64,000 bases of DNA from Bacteroidales bacterium (lineage in GTDB: Bacteria; Bacteroidota; Bacteroidia; Bacteroidales; ML635J-15), in assembly GCA_031275085.1 (NCBI GenBank), contig JAISPG010000028.1, forward strand, positions 62,001 through 126,000, given 5' to 3'. This document shows, in pieces, positions 59,354 to 64,000 of the stretch (position 1 is its first letter; every line of letters starts with the position of its first letter). The notes beneath the pieces were generated by a model, which saw nothing but the letters and a program-made list of their open reading frames with translations, ran no database searches and was not told where the DNA came from. Made by a program: the position numbers and the translations under genes.

Positions 59354-62300
59354 TTAACTCCTGACATATCTCCTGAATAATGATTCATATTCATTGAATT
59401 TGACTATAAGCTCATCCAACAAATCAGATCTTTTATTATTCTGAGCATATCTAAGTGTATTTTGATAGGTTAACATTGAAAATTCTATCTGATAAGCATT
59501 ACGAGGCATCTTATCCACAGGAAGACTATATAAAAAGTCTAACTCCTGCATAGTTATCCTCGCAACTTCACGTAAAAACTCATCTCCTTTCTCATAATCC
59601 CCAATTGTATACCAGGCATCAACATAATTTAAATCAAAATAGCCGGGAACAAACAAATCTATAGGTAATATGTTTTCAGCTCTTTCCATAACTTCACGTG
59701 CTTTTACTGTATCTCCTTCCCTGACTAAAGCTATTGCCAGATTTCTGAAATTCTCCCTTATCCTTATAGTTTTAGTACTCCGGTCAATAGTATGATCAAT
59801 ATATACATCCGGATCATTCATATTTCCCCATTTGTAAAGATTCATCATATTATTATATAAAATTTCCGTGTCTATCCTAGGCTGACTTCCCGAATTAATC
59901 GGAACCAAACGATAATTAAATCCCTCATTCTGGAAATAATTATCAAGTCCCATGACATTAGGTGTCTTTATAGAAGTGTAATATATTGGTCTTTCCCAAT
60001 TATTCGTCCTTAGTAAATCCAGAATCATCATTTCATTTTTATACAGACTATTACGATCCATATCAACTCTTATAAGGGTATCTATTTTATCTATATCTTT
60101 TTCCTTAACTGTACCATTGTTTATTACAGTATTTACATCCGTTTTTAAATAATATTTATTTTTAGGATAAAAATAATATGTATTTAATTCCGGTGAATTT
60201 CTTGATATCCTTTCTTTATGTGTACTTACCTTGTCATCAACAATATAGTTAAGTAAACTATCAAGGGAAATATATCCTCTGTCGTCAGCTCTTCCATATA
60301 ATTGAAGATAATCTCTTACAGTAGGTTCATATTTATCTCTTGAAATAGTTAACGGCATCGGATCTGCTTCGTAAGACTTTGTTTTCATCTGGTCAATGTA
60401 CCAGTCGGAATTAAAATAAGGCAAACAACAAACTTTCACATCAGTCCTTATTCCTTCTACTTCCTGAGCATACCAAACAGGGAATGTATCATTATCTCCA
60501 TGAGTAAACAATATAGCATTAGGAGCACATGATATCAAATAATTATGTCCGAAGTCTCTTGCCACATACCTGTTACTGCGATTATGATCATCCCAGTTCT
60601 CAGTTGCCATAATCAACGGTACGGGAATACAGATCAAAGTTGCAATGCTTCCTGCAACAATAGCTGGAGAAAATTTCCGCAATATACCGTATAATGCAAC
60701 TACCCCCAATCCTATCCATACCGAAAATGCATAAAAAGAACCTGCATATGCATAATCCCGTTCTCTTGGCTGGAGTGGAGTCTGATTCAAATAAACAACT
60801 ATAGCAATACCTGTCAGAATAAATAACAGTGTTACAATCCACCAGTCTTTTTTATGTTTAAACAACTGATACGCAAGCCCTAATAGACCTAAAATCAAAG
60901 GTAGCATATAGTATTTGTTATTCGCTTTATTCTCTTTCAAATAGTCGGGCATCAAATCCTGATCACCAAGACGCATATTATCGATAGATTTTATTCCCGA
61001 TATCCAGTTTCCATGCATAGCATTCCCATCTCCCTGAACATCATTTTGCCTTCCTGCAAAATTCCACATAAAATAACGCCAATACATCCAGTTCATCTGA
61101 TATGAAAAGAAAAATTTAATATTATTGGCAAATGTGGGCTTTTGGTTTCTTTTTATATCTCCAAAATCCTTATATACATCAATATGACGTTCTTCATCAC
61201 TAAACATACGCGGAAATATCGTACAATGTCTGGGATCATATTTATAATTCCTTCTATAACTTACAATTTTATACTCTCCATCTCTGAAAACATATACCGG
61301 CGAACCGACTGATGATTCGTTCGGTAATCCGGCATTATAATATTTTCCATAAAGCAAAGGTCTGTCTCCGTATTGTTCTCTGTTCAAATATGACAAAAAG
61401 TTAAACACATCGTCGGGGCTGTTTTGATCCATAGGAGGATTTGCATTAGACCTGATAACAATAATTGCATAACTGGAATAACCTATCATTACCAAAGTAA
61501 AGGCTGTCATTATTAAGTTAAGTAATACATCTTTTTTTCTTTTCACAAGGATGTAAATTCCTATTACCATTCCTGCCAAAATGATAAAATCCAGAAATCC
61601 ATTACCGGAAATAAAAGGTGCTCCGATCAAAATAACACTTAATACAGGAAATACTATTTTTAAAATATTATTTTTCCCATATTGTGTAAAATATATACTT
61701 AATACCAAACTTACTATAGTTAGAATAACCCAAAAACTAAAACCGGCATTAAACGGCAATCCGAATTTATTGACAAACAATAATTCTAATTTTGAAGCTA
61801 TTATACCCACACCAGGAATTAATCCCCACATTATTACTGCTATTATCAATATAGAAGTCATAATTGTGATAATAATCCCCCATACTGTCGGTTTGAATTT
61901 TTTAAAATAAACTACAAATGCAAGAGCCGGGATTGTAAGTAAATTTAAAAGGTGAACTCCTATTGCCATACCTGTCATTAATGCAATAAGTAATAACCAT
62001 CTGGCAGCAACACGAGGATCTTCGATTTCACTCCATTTCAATATCGCCCAAAAAACAATTGCAGTAAAAAATGAAGAAAAAGCATAAACTTCAGCTTCAA
62101 CTGCTGAAAACCAGAATGTATCCGAAAATGTATATGCCATTGCACCTATTACACCGGCACCAATAATAGCAATAACATTTCCCATATTATATTTTTTATC
62201 CGGAGCAATCATTCTCTTTGCAAAATATACAATAGTCCAATAAAGGAACATTATTGTAAAAGCACTTGCCACTGCCGAAAAAGTATTTATCATGTATGCG

Positions 62301-62527
62301 ACCTGCGTTGCATCCGATGCAAACATTGCAAAAAATCTGGCTACCAACATAAAAAACGGAGCTCCGGGAGGATGTCCTACTTCCAGTTTATTTGCAGTGG
62401 ATGAAAACTCTCCGCAATCCCAGAAACTTACAGTAGGTTCAAGTGTAAGCATATATACAATTAATGCAACAAGAAAAGCAACCCAGCCAAATGTAATATC
62501 CAGTCTCTTAAATAATTTTTCGGTCAT
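59354..62527 (-). CDS. DUF2723 large membrane protein (protein O-mannosyltransferase-like) with C-terminal helical/TPR-like region
   Basis: TLEPTVSFWDCGEFSSTANKLEVGHPPGAPFFMLVARFFAMFA; TPLQPRERDYAYAGSFYAFSVWIGLGVVAL; FTHGDNDTFPVWYAQEVEGIRTDVKVCCLPYFNSDWYIDQM. Confidence 0.88.
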   Translation of the reverse strand: MTEKLFKRLDITFGWVAFLVALIVYMLTLEPTVSFWDCGEFSSTANKLEVGHPPGAPFFMLVARFFAMFASDATQVAYMINTFSAVASAFTIMFLYWTIVYFAKRMIAPDKKYNMGNVIAIIGAGVIGAMAYTFSDTFWFSAVEAEVYAFSSFFTAIVFWAILKWSEIEDPRVAARWLLLIALMTGMAIGVHLLNLLTIPALAFVVYFKKFKPTVWGIIITIMTSILIIAVIMWGLIPGVGIIASKLELLFVNKFGLPFNAGFSFWVILTIVSLVLSIYFTQYGKNNILKIVFPVLSVILIGAPFISGNGFLDFIILAGMVIGIYILVKRKKDVLLNLIMTAFTLVMIGYSSYAIIVIRSNANPPMDQNSPDDVFNFLSYLNREQYGDRPLLYGKYYNAGLPNESSVGSPVYVFRDGEYKIVSYRRNYKYDPRHCTIFPRMFSDEERHIDVYKDFGDIKRNQKPTFANNIKFFFSYQMNWMYWRYFMWNFAGRQNDVQGDGNAMHGNWISGIKSIDNMRLGDQDLMPDYLKENKANNKYYMLPLILGLLGLAYQLFKHKKDWWIVTLLFILTGIAIVVYLNQTPLQPRERDYAYAGSFYAFSVWIGLGVVALYGILRKFSPAIVAGSIATLICIPVPLIMATENWDDHNRSNRYVARDFGHNYLISCAPNAILFTHGDNDTFPVWYAQEVEGIRTDVKVCCLPYFNSDWYIDQMKTKSYEADPMPLTISRDKYEPTVRDYLQLYGRADDRGYISLDSLLNYIVDDKVSTHKERISRNSPELNTYYFYPKNKYYLKTDVNTVINNGTVKEKDIDKIDTLIRVDMDRNSLYKNEMMILDLLRTNNWERPIYYTSIKTPNVMGLDNYFQNEGFNYRLVPINSGSQPRIDTEILYNNMMNLYKWGNMNDPDVYIDHTIDRSTKTIRIRENFRNLAIALVREGDTVKAREVMERAENILPIDLFVPGYFDLNYVDAWYTIGDYEKGDEFLREVARITMQELDFLYSLPVDKMPRNAYQIEFSMLTYQNTLRYAQNNKRSDLLDELIVKFNEYESLFRRYVRS

Positions 62528-62591
62528 AATTTATCTTCTTTTTAAAAAATTATAGTAATAATGGTTCGTAAAAATACTATTTTTCTCTTAA

Positions 62592-62738
62592 ATGTTACAA
62601 AAAGATTTAAGATTTCAACCGGAAGATTTGAAAATTAAAGGATTAGTATGTTTTAATAATGAATAACCGAACTTTAACAAGCTAATAAAATATCTTGAAA
62701 AACTATACGGTTACGAATTTGTAACCCCGGTGAGATGA
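62592..62738 (+). pseudogene. Short stop-interrupted reading frame (possible decayed gene)
   Basis: MLQKDLRFQPEDLKIKGLVCFNNE*PNFNKLIKYLEKLYGYEFVTPVR* in one frame with a single internal TAA. Confidence 0.25.
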
Positions 62739-62776
62739 TAAAAAATGAAGCCGAAGTTCGAACTTACATCCAGATA

Positions 62777-63211
62777 CTAAAAACCAGCTACTTTAAACTC
62801 AACAAAACTTTTTATTATTTCCGAATGATCAAATGCCAACTCCGGAAGGTTACCAATATCAAACCAACATGTTTCAGCAGCGTCATCTCCGCCTCTGGCA
62901 TTATCCGGATTTTTACAAAAACCATAAAATACAATAACAATATTTCTTCCCCGAGGGTCCCTGCCGACGTTACCAAAAGCCCTGAATTGAGTAAATTCTA
63001 TCCCCGTAAGACATGTTTCTTCCAATACTTCTCTTTTCACAGAATCCTCCAGGTTTTCATTCATTTCTATAAAACCTCCGGGCAAAGCCCACATCGATTT
63101 GTAAGGATCATTTTTTCTTTTTATCAACAATATCTTTTTCTTTGTCTGTTCGTCCAGGATGATCGCGTCAACTGTGACCAATGCCATAGGATAATCGTAA
63201 CAATATTTCAT
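62777..63211 (-). CDS. NUDIX hydrolase
   Basis: GGFIEMNENLEDSVKREVLEETCL (Nudix box-like GX5EX7REUXEEXGU). Confidence 0.93.
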   Translation of the reverse strand: MKYCYDYPMALVTVDAIILDEQTKKKILLIKRKNDPYKSMWALPGGFIEMNENLEDSVKREVLEETCLTGIEFTQFRAFGNVGRDPRGRNIVIVFYGFCKNPDNARGGDDAAETCWFDIGNLPELAFDHSEIIKSFVEFKVAGF

Positions 63212-63871
63212 TTAAAATTCTCTTTTATATGTTTCATTAAAAATATATCTTGTATAGTGTTCTGTCATATCCAGATCAAGAATATCCATTAACATAAGGC
63301 TGGACAGTAATTTATCGGCTTGATAGCTTCTTATCCCTGTTAATCTTGTAAGATGACTTTTTGTGATAAAACCATTAAGTGTTATTTCATTGAATAATGC
63401 TTCTACAACATCATCATATTTCAACTTTATTCCCTTAAACTCTTTTTTCTGACGCTTCCACACCTCCACAAGAACCTTCGGAGCAACCAGATTCTGATCT
63501 TTTTTACGAATAAAAGCCCTGTAAGAGTCATTTGTATCCGGTGCATAATGTGGTTTATTTTCGCTTCTCCCAACAATAATCTCCAAAATCGTCATACCGT
63601 TTATATTCCAGTTCTTATGACGAAATTCTACTACAGGTTTACAATACATTATTGCTGCTGTCTCTATCATATAATATTCTTCTTCCGACCTTACTCCTGC
63701 AATACTACCGTTATCCCTGACGCCTATCAGTAAACTTCCTCCTTCGGTATTTGCGAATGCAACCAAAGAACGAGCTATTTTCTTTGCATCACTTATTGAG
63801 TGTTTAAAATCAAGATGCAATCCTTCGCCCCCGCTTATCCTTTCTTTTATATATTTCTGATTTTCAAGCAT
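63212..63871 (-). CDS. AlbA_2 / Schlafen-type ATP-binding domain protein
   Basis: EGLHLDFKHSISDAKKIARSLVAFANTEGGSLLIGVRDNGSIAGV. Confidence 0.85.
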   Translation of the reverse strand: MLENQKYIKERISGGEGLHLDFKHSISDAKKIARSLVAFANTEGGSLLIGVRDNGSIAGVRSEEEYYMIETAAIMYCKPVVEFRHKNWNINGMTILEIIVGRSENKPHYAPDTNDSYRAFIRKKDQNLVAPKVLVEVWKRQKKEFKGIKLKYDDVVEALFNEITLNGFITKSHLTRLTGIRSYQADKLLSSLMLMDILDLDMTEHYTRYIFNETYKREF

Positions 63872-63879
63872 TACAAATA

Positions 63880-63999
63880 TTAATCAGAAAATTTCTGAAT
63901 AATTAATTCCATAGTATCAAGGTTAAGACACAAAAGATTACCTACTCCTTTTCTTGTATTACCAAGAACGCAGCCATTGTCTATTCCGATAATCCTTGA
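63880..63999 (-). CDS. C-terminal fragment of a serine/threonine-phosphatase-like metallophosphoesterase (runs off window)
   Basis: Minus-strand translation SRIIGIDNGCVLGNTRKGVGNLLCLNLDTMELIIQKFSD*, resembling the end of calcineurin-like phosphatases (IDxGCV...GNLxCLxLDTxE). Confidence 0.6.
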   Translation of the reverse strand, partial: SRIIGIDNGCVLGNTRKGVGNLLCLNLDTMELIIQKFSD

Positions 64000-64000
64000 T

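Noticed and set aside
62735-63292. 185-aa + strand ORF
   Set aside because: Antisense to the NUDIX gene, which has a clear Nudix box; spurious.
1-64000. CRISPR array, prophage or intact IS element
   Set aside because: No regularly spaced repeats, no phage structural genes and no transposase/integrase ORF found while reading the ORF track and sequence.

Overview
AT-rich, gene-dense window whose gene content (DUF4294, DUF2027-Smr, DUF2723, NamZ/DUF1343, DUF4369/TlpA-like proteins, TAnnTTTG promoters) points to a Bacteroidota/Bacteroidales-type chromosome. Most of it is core genome: mltD-like, ddl, lnt, queA, the mreBCD-mrdA-rodA elongasome operon, sdaA, gcvP, panB, an HU gene, and tRNA-Arg(ACG), tRNA-Ser(TGA) and tRNA-Ser(CGA). 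Accessory or unusual parts: (i) four tandem secreted thioredoxin-fold paralogs (16146-21987), one of which has lost its CxxC and cis-Pro, while two share a nearly identical, indel-free 3' half; (ii) a steroid 5-alpha-reductase-like gene paired with an SDR; (iii) an MBOAT plus two SGNH hydrolases, a putative envelope O-acylation locus; (iv) an integron attC-like imperfect inverted repeat beside an orphan small ORF in a degenerate intergenic patch; (v) two predicted lipoproteins with redox-type domains (flavodoxin, DUF362). No CRISPR array, intact IS element or prophage was seen. All family calls come from reading motifs by eye; no database search was run.
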